From Andalucia godoyi (taxonomy: Eukaryota > Discoba > Jakobea > Jakobida > Andaluciidae): 64,000 bases of DNA. Every line of letters starts with the position of its first letter. The stretch's first letter is position 1. The translations under genes were made by a program, and so were the position numbers. Under the pieces are notes generated by a model that saw nothing but the letters and a program-made list of their open reading frames with translations, was not told the DNA's origin and did not search any database. Positions 46,449-56,893 of the stretch are shown here, one piece after another. Where the stretch lies: assembly GCA_009859145.1 (NCBI GenBank), contig VRVR01000028.1, positions 250,057 to 314,056 on the forward strand, written 5' to 3'.

Positions 46449-48263
46449 ATGTTCACGTCGAAGCAGTACACGTCGACCGATCCGATTGACAATATAAGGA
46501 TCCGGGTTAGGCTGAACCTTATTGAAAAGGGAAGCCAAGGAAACGAATCCAAAGTATCAAAGTGGATTTCGCAGCTGCAGGAGTTTTTGGAGACTGGGGA
46601 CGAAAGCCTGATTGAGGACAACAACAGTGCTACCGAGCCGCTGCTACCGACGTCAGAGGATCATGATGCCGGAAGCTCGTCCAAGGGAACTGGGCGAAGA
46701 CAGCCGCCGCCTTCCGATGACGATGGGTTGTTTGGACACGATTTGGTCGAAGAGCGCGTCATCCTGTGGCAAGAAAAGATCTTCTCGAAAGGAGAAATCC
46801 ACATGTACAAGTCTCTCGAGTCTCCGAAAGACGGAAAGGAAAAGTTGTATGCTGAAGAGATTCGAGCGGGGGTCCCGGCGTCACGGTGCGGAAAGTCATT
46901 GTTTACGTACGTGGATAAGGATCATTTTGAAGATCCGTTGTTTGGGGAAGGTCTCACGGATGCTGAAATCGACGCGCCGTCTCCCGTTGTTTCCAAGGCC
47001 GAGCTGCGGTCGCGCGTGTTGACCAATGTGGCTGCAGATGTTCACACGATGTATCTCATGGCGTATTTCGAGTACGATATGGATTTGGATCCCAATTCTC
47101 CGGAATATAAGGATCTCATGCGGGAAGAACAGGAGGCGAGGGCCGCTGGTGCAATGGCGCAGCCTGGGTCAGATGAGCAATTCGAGTCCCGGAAGAAGCG
47201 AAGGGTCTCGGAGGAAGTCGTGTTGTGCCGCTTGGTAGACAATCGAGATGGATCGTTCGTTGCTCGCCCGGGATTCCACCCATCGTGGTCGCCCATGGCA
47301 AAGTCTGGTCTTCCAGTGGGCCCGCAGCTGACCGACTTCTATCGATTCTACTTGAAGAATGGCGACATATATGAGTATAACATCACCATTGCCAACACGC
47401 GACCCAAGGGCGATGAGTTGCAAGACGAGTTTGCCCGGATGCGTGTCGTGCAAGAGCTTGCAGAGTCCAAGCTTGCCATGCGAGCGAACATGATCCCCTC
47501 CGAATTCACGCACATTTCGCCAGATCAGCAGTTGACGAGACTGCATGTCATGGGAGAAATTGTAAGCGCCCGAAACTTTGGGTCGCCATCGTTCGTCTAT
47601 GTGCAGTATCTGTTTGAATATGATTCGGAGAGTTGGGACGTTCTGCATCCCGAGAGTGCGGTGATCACCGGGTCTTCGCACCTTTCCGCACCTCTGCGTG
47701 ACGTGTCTCTGATAGGGTTTCCATTTTCCGTGTCCTTCCAGTCCAAGATCCCGCCGAACGCACAAGCTGGAACGCCCACCGTTTTCTTGTCCTGGCCCCG
47801 AATTTTGTTCCAGGTCTCAACCGTGGATCGTCTGAACCGCCACCGAATCGAAGGGTATGGCTACATTAACGTGCCTTTTGGATCCTCCTGCAGTGTCGAT
47901 ACGGTTTCGACTTGGAGACCTCGTGGCAAAGTCACGATGCAAATGAAGTCTTTTCTTCTCGGGGGCTCTTCGGAGCTTCGTGATCCGCACTATGTATCCG
48001 TTCCGACGGCACACAGCGGGTCGTCGCTCGCAAAGTACGGATTCTATACCGAGCCTTCTGGTGAAATCCAGGTGAGAGTGAACACTGCGACTCAGTCGTC
48101 CGATGCCCTGCGACGGCTCCTTGCATCACGGTTTGCAGGTGCAACGGGCCCTTCCAAGACGTTTCCGTTTCGCTCTGCAGCGACTCCTGACCAGATCGCC
48201 GGTTCCTTTCGCAGAAACCGCAGGAGCCGGAAGAAAGCAGAGGAGGAAAAGAAAGACGACTAG
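46449..48263 (+). CDS. MKS1: MKS1, B9-domain ciliary transition-zone protein
   Basis: MKS1 works with B9D1 and B9D2 in the transition zone gate at the base of cilia. The 604-residue protein has the C2-like B9 domain at about 365-550, including GEIVSARNFGSPSFVYVQYL, ITGSSHLSAPL and EGYGYINVPFG. The N-terminal half contains the region WQEKIFSKGEIHMYKS and FTYVDKDHFEDPLF typical of MKS1 and absent from the shorter B9D1/B9D2. The C-terminus is Arg/Lys-rich. Its presence implies a ciliated stage. The ATG at 46449 gives MFTSKQYTSTDPIDNIRIRV; an upstream GTG frame is discounted. Confidence 0.92.
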   Translation: MFTSKQYTSTDPIDNIRIRVRLNLIEKGSQGNESKVSKWISQLQEFLETGDESLIEDNNSATEPLLPTSEDHDAGSSSKGTGRRQPPPSDDDGLFGHDLVEERVILWQEKIFSKGEIHMYKSLESPKDGKEKLYAEEIRAGVPASRCGKSLFTYVDKDHFEDPLFGEGLTDAEIDAPSPVVSKAELRSRVLTNVAADVHTMYLMAYFEYDMDLDPNSPEYKDLMREEQEARAAGAMAQPGSDEQFESRKKRRVSEEVVLCRLVDNRDGSFVARPGFHPSWSPMAKSGLPVGPQLTDFYRFYLKNGDIYEYNITIANTRPKGDELQDEFARMRVVQELAESKLAMRANMIPSEFTHISPDQQLTRLHVMGEIVSARNFGSPSFVYVQYLFEYDSESWDVLHPESAVITGSSHLSAPLRDVSLIGFPFSVSFQSKIPPNAQAGTPTVFLSWPRILFQVSTVDRLNRHRIEGYGYINVPFGSSCSVDTVSTWRPRGKVTMQMKSFLLGGSSELRDPHYVSVPTAHSGSSLAKYGFYTEPSGEIQVRVNTATQSSDALRRLLASRFAGATGPSKTFPFRSAATPDQIAGSFRRNRRSRKKAEEEKKDD

Positions 48264-48419
48264 CGGGCATTCACTCAGGCAAGAATACACGCATTATAAT
48301 GTACATGGTTTCTTTTTAATACAAACATAAAACAGAGAAGAAAATGACGATAATTGTGACGACGACGATGGCGGCGTAAATGGAGAAAGGGTCATGATAG
48401 CACCAAACCAAACGATGCG

Positions 48420-48839
48420 CTATGCCATCAGATGCTTCCTTGCAGCCGTTCGCACCCTATTGTCAAATGAGCCACTTCGAATGGGCTCATTCCGCAGGTA
48501 TCCATAGAAGGGATTCAGCAAAATCTTGAGAAAAGACTCGTGGATCTCCACAAAAAAATTCTTGATCGCATCATCCATGTTCTTGGACGCCTCATACAGC
48601 ACGAGAAATCGGGCACCGGACGCAGTAACGTATGCACTCACTGCGAATTCGTTGAACTTGTCTACTTGCTTGAGATGCATGGAAGATGTGGTCCACTGCT
48701 GCTCGTCAACCATGTCCAACGCTGCGTGCACTACAAACTGATGCAGCTGCGTCACCGTTTCCGGCATCCCGCGCAGCGACGCAGTGACATCCAGCTCGTA
48801 TAGTGGAGCGTCTGACGGCGATACAATGACAAAATACAT
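48420..48839 (-). CDS. TRAPPC2: TRAPPC2 (sedlin/Trs20)
   Basis: A small longin-fold subunit of the TRAPP complexes, which activate Rab1-type GTPases in ER-Golgi traffic and autophagy. The 139 residues match the family end to end: YFVIVSPSDAPLYELD, HQFVVHAALDMVDEQQW, VDKFNEFAVSAYVT, IKNFFVEIHESFLKILLNPF and a final KKHL-like ARKHLMA. It converges with MKS1 with 156 bp between the stops and is divergent to the CCDC57-like gene. Confidence 0.96.
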   Translation of the reverse strand: MYFVIVSPSDAPLYELDVTASLRGMPETVTQLHQFVVHAALDMVDEQQWTTSSMHLKQVDKFNEFAVSAYVTASGARFLVLYEASKNMDDAIKNFFVEIHESFLKILLNPFYGYLRNEPIRSGSFDNRVRTAARKHLMA

Positions 48840-49375
48840 TTTGCTCCTCTTTTCTTTCTCAACCTTGTCCTCTGTTCCTTCGGCCTCAACAAGCTGTTGA
48901 GGAAAATCGATTCAAAAAGGAGGGAAGTAGGAGGGGGGAGGGGGAACAGAAACAGAAACAGAAACAGAAAAAGAAAAAGAAAAAGAAAAAGAAAAAGAAA
49001 AAGAAAAAGAAGGAGAACAAACTCGGAAATATAGTTAGCGAGCAGCTGTAATCCCTCACTCAGGCCGCAGCACAAGTCGACGGTGTCCGACAAAAAGAAA
49101 CTGCAGTTGACGCTTGGTGCCATAGGACACCGTTACTCTGCTGTGTGCTGCTTCCTCTCCTTTCCTCCCTCCCTCTGTTTCTGTCGACCATTATTAATGC
49201 TGTTTTTTCTTTCATCTTTTTCCTTTTCTGTTCTCGCGGAACAGTGAACACCAACAAAAACCACCAAAAACCACCAAAAAACGCAGCCTCCCTTTCTCAT
49301 TCTTGTAAAGTTGGCTTGTAGGGTACGAAAAGGAAGGAAAAGAAGGGGGAAAAAACACGTAATTCGGAAAATAGT
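48840..49375. promoter_or_regulatory. Divergent spacer between TRAPPC2 and the CCDC57-like gene
   Basis: 536 bp. It holds a hexamer array, (GAAACA)n followed by (GAAAAA)n, at about 48946-49010 and an (CCAAAAA)n-like repeat near 49258-49280. A minus-strand frame from 49123 begins with protein-like sequence (MAPSVNCSFFLSDTVDLCCG) but runs into the hexamer array; I could not connect it to a gene. Confidence 0.5.
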
Positions 49376-51505
49376 ATGGATTCGTTTGATACGACATCGA
49401 GTCTTGCTGCCGTGTTGGAGCAGCATGAAGCATCGTTTCGGGCCTTGTTGCAAACAAAGGATGCAAAGATTCATGAGCTGGAAAATGCACTACAGTCGAA
49501 GGACGGAGAGCTTGCAGAGTCGCGACGCAAGTTCAAAAAATTGCGAGAAGATTTCGAATATAATTACACTTTGCTTCGAGACAGGGATGCAGAACTTGAG
49601 CGATATGATTCCATGTTTGATGTGTACAAGCGGACGATCAAGGACCGGGACGCTGAAGTGTCTGAGCTGAAGATTCGGTTGTCGGATGCGGAAGCGAGGT
49701 TCAGGAAGCAGCTTGAATCACGGGACGCCGTGCTGGAGGAATCGCACAGACGGCACACGCTGGAAATGCAGGAGAGGTTCGATCAGGAATTGAAAAGACA
49801 GAAGCTGTCTTTAGAAGCACAGACAGAGAATCAGTTGGCCGAGTTGCAAGCGCGGTTGCAGACATCTCATCTGCGGGAAATCAGCGAACTGCAATCCAAA
49901 CTAGAGGCATCGCGGAACCACGATGTTACGGAGTTGGCCAATCATCATCATGCAAAACACAGTCGGGAACTTGCGGATTTACGAGATCAGCTCAGTCGGG
50001 ATCATCAGGCGGAGATGGACAAGGCGCGATTGTCGATAGAGCAGCATCACAGACAGGAATGTCGAGAGCTTCAGATGAAATTGGAGGCACAGTGTGCTCA
50101 GCAGCTGAGCGATCTTCGAGCGCAGCATAGAACCGATCTTTCACGGGCATTGTCAGAATCGCAGGCGCTTGCGGAAGGAAGATTCTCCAAAGAAAAATCC
50201 GAATTGGAGGCTTCTTTTCTTCGCAAATTTGAAGAATTGAGGGAGGAATTGCTGGAGTCGAATTCACGACAGCTCTCGGAGATGCGTGCGCGTTTGGAGT
50301 CGAGTCATGGTCTGGATATTGCAGACGTCCAGATGAAATTCGAGTCGATGAGAAACAAGGAGCTCTCCGAATTTCGAACGAAAATCGAACTGGCGCATGC
50401 CAAGGAATTATCGGAGATGCGAGGCAAGCTGGAGATCGAAGTGCAGAAGAGCGCGAGGCTGCAGCACGATATTCAGAATGCAGAAAGAGTGGAACGGGAA
50501 TTGAGGTCGGAGATGCTGCAGATCCGCATTGACTCTGAAAAGGAGTACGAAATCAGCCGAATCAACCAGGCGCGGGAATATGAGCAGCAGATCCAACAAC
50601 TGTGCAGACAAAAAGACAGCCTGGATGCTCTATTGAAAGATACTCAGCGACGGTTGCTGGAGTCACAAAATGAAATTCTGCGTCGATCTCGTGCCCCTGC
50701 TGTCCAGCAGCAAAGTTTCGGCTCTCCGCTTCCAGAAATCGAGATGCCAGACGTCAGATTTTCCTCCGATTCATCAGCTCTGTTCATGGCGAACAACGAG
50801 ACTTTGAAAGATCAGCTGTCCCGCGAGAATTCCGATCTCAAGCGGCAGATTGAGCAAAAGGATGAACAGTTGTCGACCCTGCGATCAACTGTGCGGACCA
50901 TGCGGGAGGAAATGGAGAGGATCTCGCAGCAGCTGTCCGTGCCACCACCGATTGACGAGGAGAGTCGACGCCAACTGCAGGTGTGTCAAGACAAGTTGCG
51001 AAAATACCAAGAGCACTATGGAAAAGTTCGAAAGGAGAACAAATCACTGCGGGAGCGACTGCACGAAGCAGTCAAGGATTTGAAGCGCCTGATGAACGAG
51101 CGGGAGCAGCTATTGGATCTCTCCAATACCCTAAAAGCCATGAACAATCGCATAACGGTGGACGGAAGTGTTACGATGATGCATCCGCTCGCATATCCAA
51201 CTGCGGCGTCTTCAGCGCAGAGCGTACCAACAGCAAAACAAGAATCCCCTTCGTCCTCTCGTTCCGCTTCTCCAGAGCCGCTGTCGAACTTGCATTCTGG
51301 TGGGGATCTGTTGACGTTTGAAACTCGCAGAAAGCTGGATGCAGCTCGGCACTCGTTGGAACTTTCGGGGGCACATGCAGCCATGCTTCCTCGCCCGGAA
51401 TCGGCATCTATGTCCGCTCGAACTCTGGAGAGCCAGAAAAAGTTCATCGGCAGACGAAAGAGTCCAACGAAAATCCGAAACTGGAATCAAAAAGAAGATA
51501 AATGA
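49376..51505 (+). CDS. Long coiled-coil protein, CCDC57-like
   Basis: A 709-residue protein that is mostly heptad-type coiled coil (about 20-590) with a Ser/Pro-rich end. Residues 40-110 (KLREDFEYNYTLLRDRDAEL, ERYDSMFDVYKRTIKDRDAE, VSELKIRL) resemble the conserved N-terminal block of CCDC57, a centriolar-satellite and ciliary protein. The middle contains repeated, related segments of about 30-35 residues (HLREISELQSKLE; RQLSEMRARLESSHGLDI; KELSEMRGKLE), suggesting internal duplication. No catalytic domain is present. The CCDC57 assignment rests on that N-terminal block only. Confidence 0.65.
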   Translation: MDSFDTTSSLAAVLEQHEASFRALLQTKDAKIHELENALQSKDGELAESRRKFKKLREDFEYNYTLLRDRDAELERYDSMFDVYKRTIKDRDAEVSELKIRLSDAEARFRKQLESRDAVLEESHRRHTLEMQERFDQELKRQKLSLEAQTENQLAELQARLQTSHLREISELQSKLEASRNHDVTELANHHHAKHSRELADLRDQLSRDHQAEMDKARLSIEQHHRQECRELQMKLEAQCAQQLSDLRAQHRTDLSRALSESQALAEGRFSKEKSELEASFLRKFEELREELLESNSRQLSEMRARLESSHGLDIADVQMKFESMRNKELSEFRTKIELAHAKELSEMRGKLEIEVQKSARLQHDIQNAERVERELRSEMLQIRIDSEKEYEISRINQAREYEQQIQQLCRQKDSLDALLKDTQRRLLESQNEILRRSRAPAVQQQSFGSPLPEIEMPDVRFSSDSSALFMANNETLKDQLSRENSDLKRQIEQKDEQLSTLRSTVRTMREEMERISQQLSVPPPIDEESRRQLQVCQDKLRKYQEHYGKVRKENKSLRERLHEAVKDLKRLMNEREQLLDLSNTLKAMNNRITVDGSVTMMHPLAYPTAASSAQSVPTAKQESPSSSRSASPEPLSNLHSGGDLLTFETRRKLDAARHSLELSGAHAAMLPRPESASMSARTLESQKKFIGRRKSPTKIRNWNQKEDK

Positions 51506-51524
51506 CAGAGTTGTTCGTTAATAT

Positions 51525-54500
51525 TTATGTCCTCCCAATTCGTTTGTAGGCTTCCAGCAAATCGACAAAACTCTGCTGCAAGACTTCGTGCAGGCCTCGG
51601 TTCTCGGCAGGGCAAACGCGATTCTCTAATCGTAGGGCGTTCTCACAAACAACGAAAAACGAGTCGAGCTGCGAGCGCAGAGCAGCAAGTTTGACGGCAT
51701 CGAAGGACGTGCCCGGTTTCTGAAGAAAGGCCTTCACAATCTCAAGAATTCCCCCATTGACAGCAGCCATGACCGAACCTTGCAAAGCGAGCTGAAGAGC
51801 ATTGACATCTGGCGGCTCAACAGAAACTGCGCGCAGGGCTTCGATTCGACTTCGAACAATATCACACGAGTTCTCAACAGGATCCATAACTTCCTCGGAG
51901 ATCCTGCAAATCCGCAGGCGGCACTTCACGCTCGGAAAGCTAGTTTCCGGATACAGCGTGAACTTCATTCTCCACTGTCCAGACAAGTCAGAGCTGTAAG
52001 GATGTGCAAAATCCGCAGTGCCGTCTGGCTTACGGGTGAATGACTGTTCGATTAAGAACGACGAGACGGAACCGTTCGCGTATGACGCATTCCGCTTCGT
52101 CGTCGAGTACAGAGGCTGGATTGTAGAGATGTACAACGCAAGAGAGCCAGAAAACGAAGACGGCACGTCCAGGAAGGAGTCGTACCGAGCCGTGAAAATG
52201 GTACGATCGGGATACATCGCTGTCAGCATGCTCTTGAATTCTCCCACCCGCACAACCTTTGAAAACTTCACGATAAAATCGTTTTCCGTTTCCCACTTGC
52301 CCAATTCTCCTCTACGTACCATCGTCAATCTGTAGTACGTCGCGAGAAAACGAGGCAACCGAGGATTGACCGCATCCGCAGTCGTGATCATGCTGGACAG
52401 AATCGATGGAGCAAAATTCAATTCACACCGTGCTTCGTATATGAGCACAACAAGCTTCTGCAGCGCAAAGGAAAACTCGAACACATTCTCTTTTTCAAAG
52501 TATGCGGCGGCGCGATGAAGAAATGGAATGAGCGTTTCCGGCGTGTTCTGGAAAATTCCAACAAAGCGCAGACTCTCTGGATGCGTGGCAGAGATCTTCA
52601 CCCACAAGTCCTGATTTCTCTGCGTTTCCCACGGACAGCAAAGATTTGAAAGACACTGTTCGAAATAGCGAATAAACGACTCATGCGACGGATCGGAATT
52701 CCTCGGGGCTCCTTGCATGAACAACATAATCATCCTGCAAATGGAAAGCACCGCCTGGGCGGCCTCGGCGTAATTTCCCCTCTCGAGATGGTGATACGAA
52801 AGATTATCAAGCCAGATTGCCAGTTGGTCCGGCGCATGCCCCAGGGATTCGATCGTTCGAACGAAGACTTCTTCCACATCCCAGGGCACCGAGTGCTTTG
52901 CGGAGATAGCACGGTGAACGTCAATTGCGTTCTTGGCAATTTCATCGACTCGAGAAGCCAACGTGTTGAATTCACTCACGAAGCCAGGATCCAATTCCGA
53001 CAGCTGGATTGTTTGGAGACGCAAAATAGCGGACGTCAACGAATCTGCATTCAGAAACGACGCCACATGAGAAATAGACCAGGTCATCTGAGACAAGGAA
53101 GCATCAAATGAATCAAAGATCGAAAAATGGTACTGCAGCAGCGAAAACCAGCACGTTGTTGCCGCGTTTTGCACGTTCGCAGACGGGGAACAAGAATTCC
53201 AAATAAGGGTCGAGTACATATCTTCCGAAACATGGTAGTCCACATCGAACTTTCCCTGCGCCATAAAATCCACAATCCCATTGAGGCACACGATCGACTG
53301 CGTACAGGTGTCGCAGTTGCGAGCCGAATTAACAAGCGCCAACAGAATAGATAACCATGGCGCACTAATCTTTCCTTGTACTTGCAAATGGTGCTTCAAG
53401 AACAGAACCGAAAACCTCTGCAATACGCAAGACAGCGAAATGATCCCAGCACCCAAATCTTGAGAATTCGCTATTTCTTGCGACGACACGGCGGTCTTCA
53501 TTTGCATAAGATCTGCTTCGATTCGTGAATGGAACACCGGCGCTTCATTTTCCGGCAGGTGTTTGTCGAATTTTCCACAAACGAATGTCGCGCATGCCCT
53601 TTGGCAAATTTTTAGCACTGCTGTCATATCGACTTTTTGATTAAAGAAGACGTGGCTCAAAAGGCGGTCGTCCATAAATCCGAAAACTCGAACGCACACT
53701 AGCACGACCTGCATCAGCAAATCCGCTTGGAGAATGGTTTCAAGGACATGGTAATTGGACAACAGACAATTCAAAATAGGATACAGCATTTGCGACACCG
53801 AGTTCTGAAACTGCGAAGGCAGGGAAGCGATGCGCAGTTCAAGGAACGACACGCACTTGTACAAACAGGCAATTGCTTCGGTCTTCACAGAAATAGAGGA
53901 GCTTTGGACAAGTTCCAAAATCCTGCCCAGCACACATCCAGAGAGAAAGCACATGGACAGCCATGACTGCGGGTCAACATCCAGCGCAAACGGGCGAGGG
54001 AGAGAGAGCGCAAAGACGAAAGGAGTTGTAAAGATTCGACAGCAGAAGGACAAACAAAGAGTGGTATTCGAAAACGCGGAAATGACCGATCGAACAATTC
54101 CAATCCAGCGATCAACAGCATTCAGATTCGACACCAGCGCCGAATACATTAATCGAAACAGATTTTCAACACACAGTTCCGATCGGCAATAGTATTCGCT
54201 GATCAGTCTCAGACAGTCAGGAAAAGCAGACAGCATAACGCAGTTTGGAATGAGAATAACAAGTTTTTGCATCAAATGCATCAAAAATACGAGACCCTTC
54301 TCAGAAACACAAGACGGCTGCGCATCCTTGGATTTTCGTAGCAACATCTTCACATTGAGCAAGAATTGGTCGAGAAACTGAGTATCCCACTTGCTTTCGT
54401 CAAACCAAAAGTCCACATAGCTTTCGAGTATATACTTTGGAAGTAGAACGCAAATTTTCATCAGCAGCTCTAGACCTTTCGGATCCTTCCACGCCAAGAT

Positions 54501-56138
54501 CAAATGATCCGCCACCACATTGAAATGCGAAATTGTTTCGAATTTGGAAAGAGAAGAAAATCCAGCCATGTCAAACTGCTGCGAGGTGCTGCTACTTAGG
54601 ATCGATCGCAACACGCAATCGCTTGGGTAAATGGAAGAGAATGCGTTCAATCGAACCTTGAAACAAGGACGGGCATCGTCGAGCCACCGATACCTCGACA
54701 TGGAAGTGGGACTGAGGTATGTCGACTCGGCAAATCCGGATTTCACCACCGGAAGTTCAAACACCCCGGAGGAAATATTTCCACTCCCGTCGAGAAGAGG
54801 AAGAAAAGCAACACCAACTAGGGTAATGCGATCTTCATCCGAAAGCTTTGGGTTGTCAGTCTTGCAATTCACGTGAAAGAACCGGAACAGCAAATGGTGC
54901 TTTGGATTCGGGCATCCAGGAAGCTGCAGACTGGCCTCTCCATGGAACTGCGGATTTCGGCAGTGGTAGCTGCAGTGCGAGAGCCACTCATTGGATCCCT
55001 TCCCAGGGAATGTCGCGTCGTCCGCTTGCAAACACAGAGAAACCACGATGTTTCGGACATTTCCTTTCAAATCCCAAGCGGAAAAATCTGCAGAAATCGG
55101 AGACACGTGCATGTGATGTCGCAATACACTCCACGAGAGATGCGGTGCGACTTCTTCTTGCAGAACAAACAGAGATCGATCCGATACCGGGAATGGATTG
55201 TGCGACTCCACTTGACTCACAAACAGCGTCGATGAAACCGGAATCGCCACTTCCGACGAAATAGAAACCGGGGAATTGGAGAACTTGTGCATCTCCTGAA
55301 GAAATCCTGAATCTTGGTAGTCAAGACAGTCTTTGAACAGCATCCACACGTCCCTCGCATAAACGCCAGGCGTGAGAGGAGCAAATGACCAGCAAAGCGG
55401 CTGGCTGAACCAGTGATTTTGTCCATTGCACGTAACGCAATTTAAAATCGATCGAAAACGCTGCACATCAGAATCACTGATCTCATCCGGATGCGAAAAC
55501 GCGTTGACGTGGATGGAATCCGTTCCAACCAACGGCTTGCACAGTGTCAAAACGACGAATAATGAATCTGTGTATTCATATGGCAGACACACATCGACGC
55601 TGCATAAGTATCCAGAACACGATCCTTCTAGAGGAAATGTTTTCCAAGTAGTAATCCGCTTTCCCAACTGCATGTCAAAGACCGCCACGTCCGCGTGGAC
55701 ATTGTGCAGCTCACCGAACCGCGAAAGGAAAACAGGATTTAGGTCGGTGATATCTATGGAGAACAGCCGATATCGTTTGGAATCAGAATTACCGTATGAG
55801 TACTTGAGTGTGAACGGAGCGCCTGGCAGCTGCTCCGAGTTCTCGGCATGGGCGAGTGGAAACGCGTGCATAAAGGCATTCTCGCGTGAATCAGCCGATT
55901 CCTTGTAGTGCAAGAACTCCAGCTTGCGACGCGGTACATTGAAGAACTTTGAAAGTCTGGACATCAGCAAGCGGTCTTCTCGATAGTCCAAAAGCGAGTC
56001 TGAAGCAGGGGCCGGACTCTGGAGGTACCCATAATTGTACTCGATTCGATACACCTCGGACTCTTCCGGAAGCCTGAAAACAGGGCCCGCGCTCGAACAA
56101 TCTTCAATCAATTTTTGCTGCAAAGAATCGAAACTCAT
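51525..56138 (-). CDS. DOCK-family Rho GTPase exchange factor
   Basis: DOCK proteins activate Rac/Cdc42-type GTPases. The 1537-residue protein has a lipid-binding DHR1/C2 region at about 315-490 (NIVVSLCLQADD; HCRNPQFHGEASLQLPG; HHLLFRFFHVNC; VGVAFLPLLDGSG) and a C-terminal DHR2 exchange region at about 1080-1510 (YHHLERGNYAEAAQAVLSIC; FTRKPDGTADFAHPYSSDLS; LQLALQGSVMAAVNGGILEI; FL). The last block is the family-typical LQG-V---VN-G motif with the nucleotide sensor area. It is shorter than animal zizimins (about 2000) and lacks PH or SH3 domains. The ATG at 56138 is used; 19 bp separate its stop from that of the CCDC57-like gene. Confidence 0.85.
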   Translation of the reverse strand: MSFDSLQQKLIEDCSSAGPVFRLPEESEVYRIEYNYGYLQSPAPASDSLLDYREDRLLMSRLSKFFNVPRRKLEFLHYKESADSRENAFMHAFPLAHAENSEQLPGAPFTLKYSYGNSDSKRYRLFSIDITDLNPVFLSRFGELHNVHADVAVFDMQLGKRITTWKTFPLEGSCSGYLCSVDVCLPYEYTDSLFVVLTLCKPLVGTDSIHVNAFSHPDEISDSDVQRFRSILNCVTCNGQNHWFSQPLCWSFAPLTPGVYARDVWMLFKDCLDYQDSGFLQEMHKFSNSPVSISSEVAIPVSSTLFVSQVESHNPFPVSDRSLFVLQEEVAPHLSWSVLRHHMHVSPISADFSAWDLKGNVRNIVVSLCLQADDATFPGKGSNEWLSHCSYHCRNPQFHGEASLQLPGCPNPKHHLLFRFFHVNCKTDNPKLSDEDRITLVGVAFLPLLDGSGNISSGVFELPVVKSGFAESTYLSPTSMSRYRWLDDARPCFKVRLNAFSSIYPSDCVLRSILSSSTSQQFDMAGFSSLSKFETISHFNVVADHLILAWKDPKGLELLMKICVLLPKYILESYVDFWFDESKWDTQFLDQFLLNVKMLLRKSKDAQPSCVSEKGLVFLMHLMQKLVILIPNCVMLSAFPDCLRLISEYYCRSELCVENLFRLMYSALVSNLNAVDRWIGIVRSVISAFSNTTLCLSFCCRIFTTPFVFALSLPRPFALDVDPQSWLSMCFLSGCVLGRILELVQSSSISVKTEAIACLYKCVSFLELRIASLPSQFQNSVSQMLYPILNCLLSNYHVLETILQADLLMQVVLVCVRVFGFMDDRLLSHVFFNQKVDMTAVLKICQRACATFVCGKFDKHLPENEAPVFHSRIEADLMQMKTAVSSQEIANSQDLGAGIISLSCVLQRFSVLFLKHHLQVQGKISAPWLSILLALVNSARNCDTCTQSIVCLNGIVDFMAQGKFDVDYHVSEDMYSTLIWNSCSPSANVQNAATTCWFSLLQYHFSIFDSFDASLSQMTWSISHVASFLNADSLTSAILRLQTIQLSELDPGFVSEFNTLASRVDEIAKNAIDVHRAISAKHSVPWDVEEVFVRTIESLGHAPDQLAIWLDNLSYHHLERGNYAEAAQAVLSICRMIMLFMQGAPRNSDPSHESFIRYFEQCLSNLCCPWETQRNQDLWVKISATHPESLRFVGIFQNTPETLIPFLHRAAAYFEKENVFEFSFALQKLVVLIYEARCELNFAPSILSSMITTADAVNPRLPRFLATYYRLTMVRRGELGKWETENDFIVKFSKVVRVGEFKSMLTAMYPDRTIFTARYDSFLDVPSSFSGSLALYISTIQPLYSTTKRNASYANGSVSSFLIEQSFTRKPDGTADFAHPYSSDLSGQWRMKFTLYPETSFPSVKCRLRICRISEEVMDPVENSCDIVRSRIEALRAVSVEPPDVNALQLALQGSVMAAVNGGILEIVKAFLQKPGTSFDAVKLAALRSQLDSFFVVCENALRLENRVCPAENRGLHEVLQQSFVDLLEAYKRIGRT

Positions 56139-56258
56139 CTTTCCTGGCGGAAACACGGGAGCAGGGGGGACCAGGGAAAATATGTAGAAAAAAAAAAAAA
56201 ACAGTGGGAATAATGCAGAAAGAGGAAGGAAGGAGATGAGGGACGGGAGATAGATTTA

Positions 56259-56893
56259 TGTATCAACGTTGGACATCAAACGAAAACAACATCATACCGG
56301 GGAGTTTGTTTTACAGCATCTAACCCCATGGGAACGCGATGCTCCTACCGTAGTCACGTCCAGAATTTCTTTCATTTTTCTGCACTATTTTCTTCTTCTT
56401 TCAACTATTTTACTGATTGTTTGTGTTTTACAATCGAAAACCCTCAAGCAGACAAAGCATCGCATGGCTTCAAAGACGGATCTTCCTGACAAGCTCAAGC
56501 CGGTCATGCCCCCGGAAATAGCGAGAACCAAGAAACCCGCTGATTCCCTCTCGTCGCAACTGGATGAGCAAGCGGATGATCATCAAATTACGAAGATGTG
56601 ATCGACTGCGTTCGGAATGCGCCTTCTTTCAAGCCAGAGAAACAAGAAGGAGCAAAGACAAAAAGCGTCGTCAGGCACGGCGCCATTCGCCGACCACATT
56701 CTGCTTCCTTCCAGCGTTCATTTATTGAATGTTGAATCGATTGGGGGAATATGTCGATTGCGACGACCAGCAATCTGCATTGAAGAGGTGGTGCTCGCCC
56801 CCCCCCCAAATAAAAAAAAACAAAAAAAACATGTGGCTTGGATCTGTCGCTTATCCGATGATGATCCACAGTAATTCGTGTTTTGGCAAGCGG
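56259..56893 (+). repeat. Dispersed repeat family E, copy E3 (intact type)
   Basis: Near-identical to E2 from about 56345 to 56890. Its first ~85 bases include a segment (about 56300-56344) missing from E2, with the sequence ACAGCATCTAACCCCATGGG. The 120 bases between E3 and the DOCK start are purine-rich. Both intact copies lie in plus orientation, each between a minus-strand gene start and a plus-strand gene start. Confidence 0.9.
56464..56601 (+). CDS. Small repeat-encoded open frame (45 residues), copy in E3
   Basis: The 45 residues are identical to those of the frame in E2. Upstream the frame stays open through the same hydrophobic segment, with Thr in place of Ile at one position. No ATG precedes that segment here, so only the shorter product could start with Met in this copy. 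Coding status is uncertain. Confidence 0.3.
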   Translation: MASKTDLPDKLKPVMPPEIARTKKPADSLSSQLDEQADDHQITKM

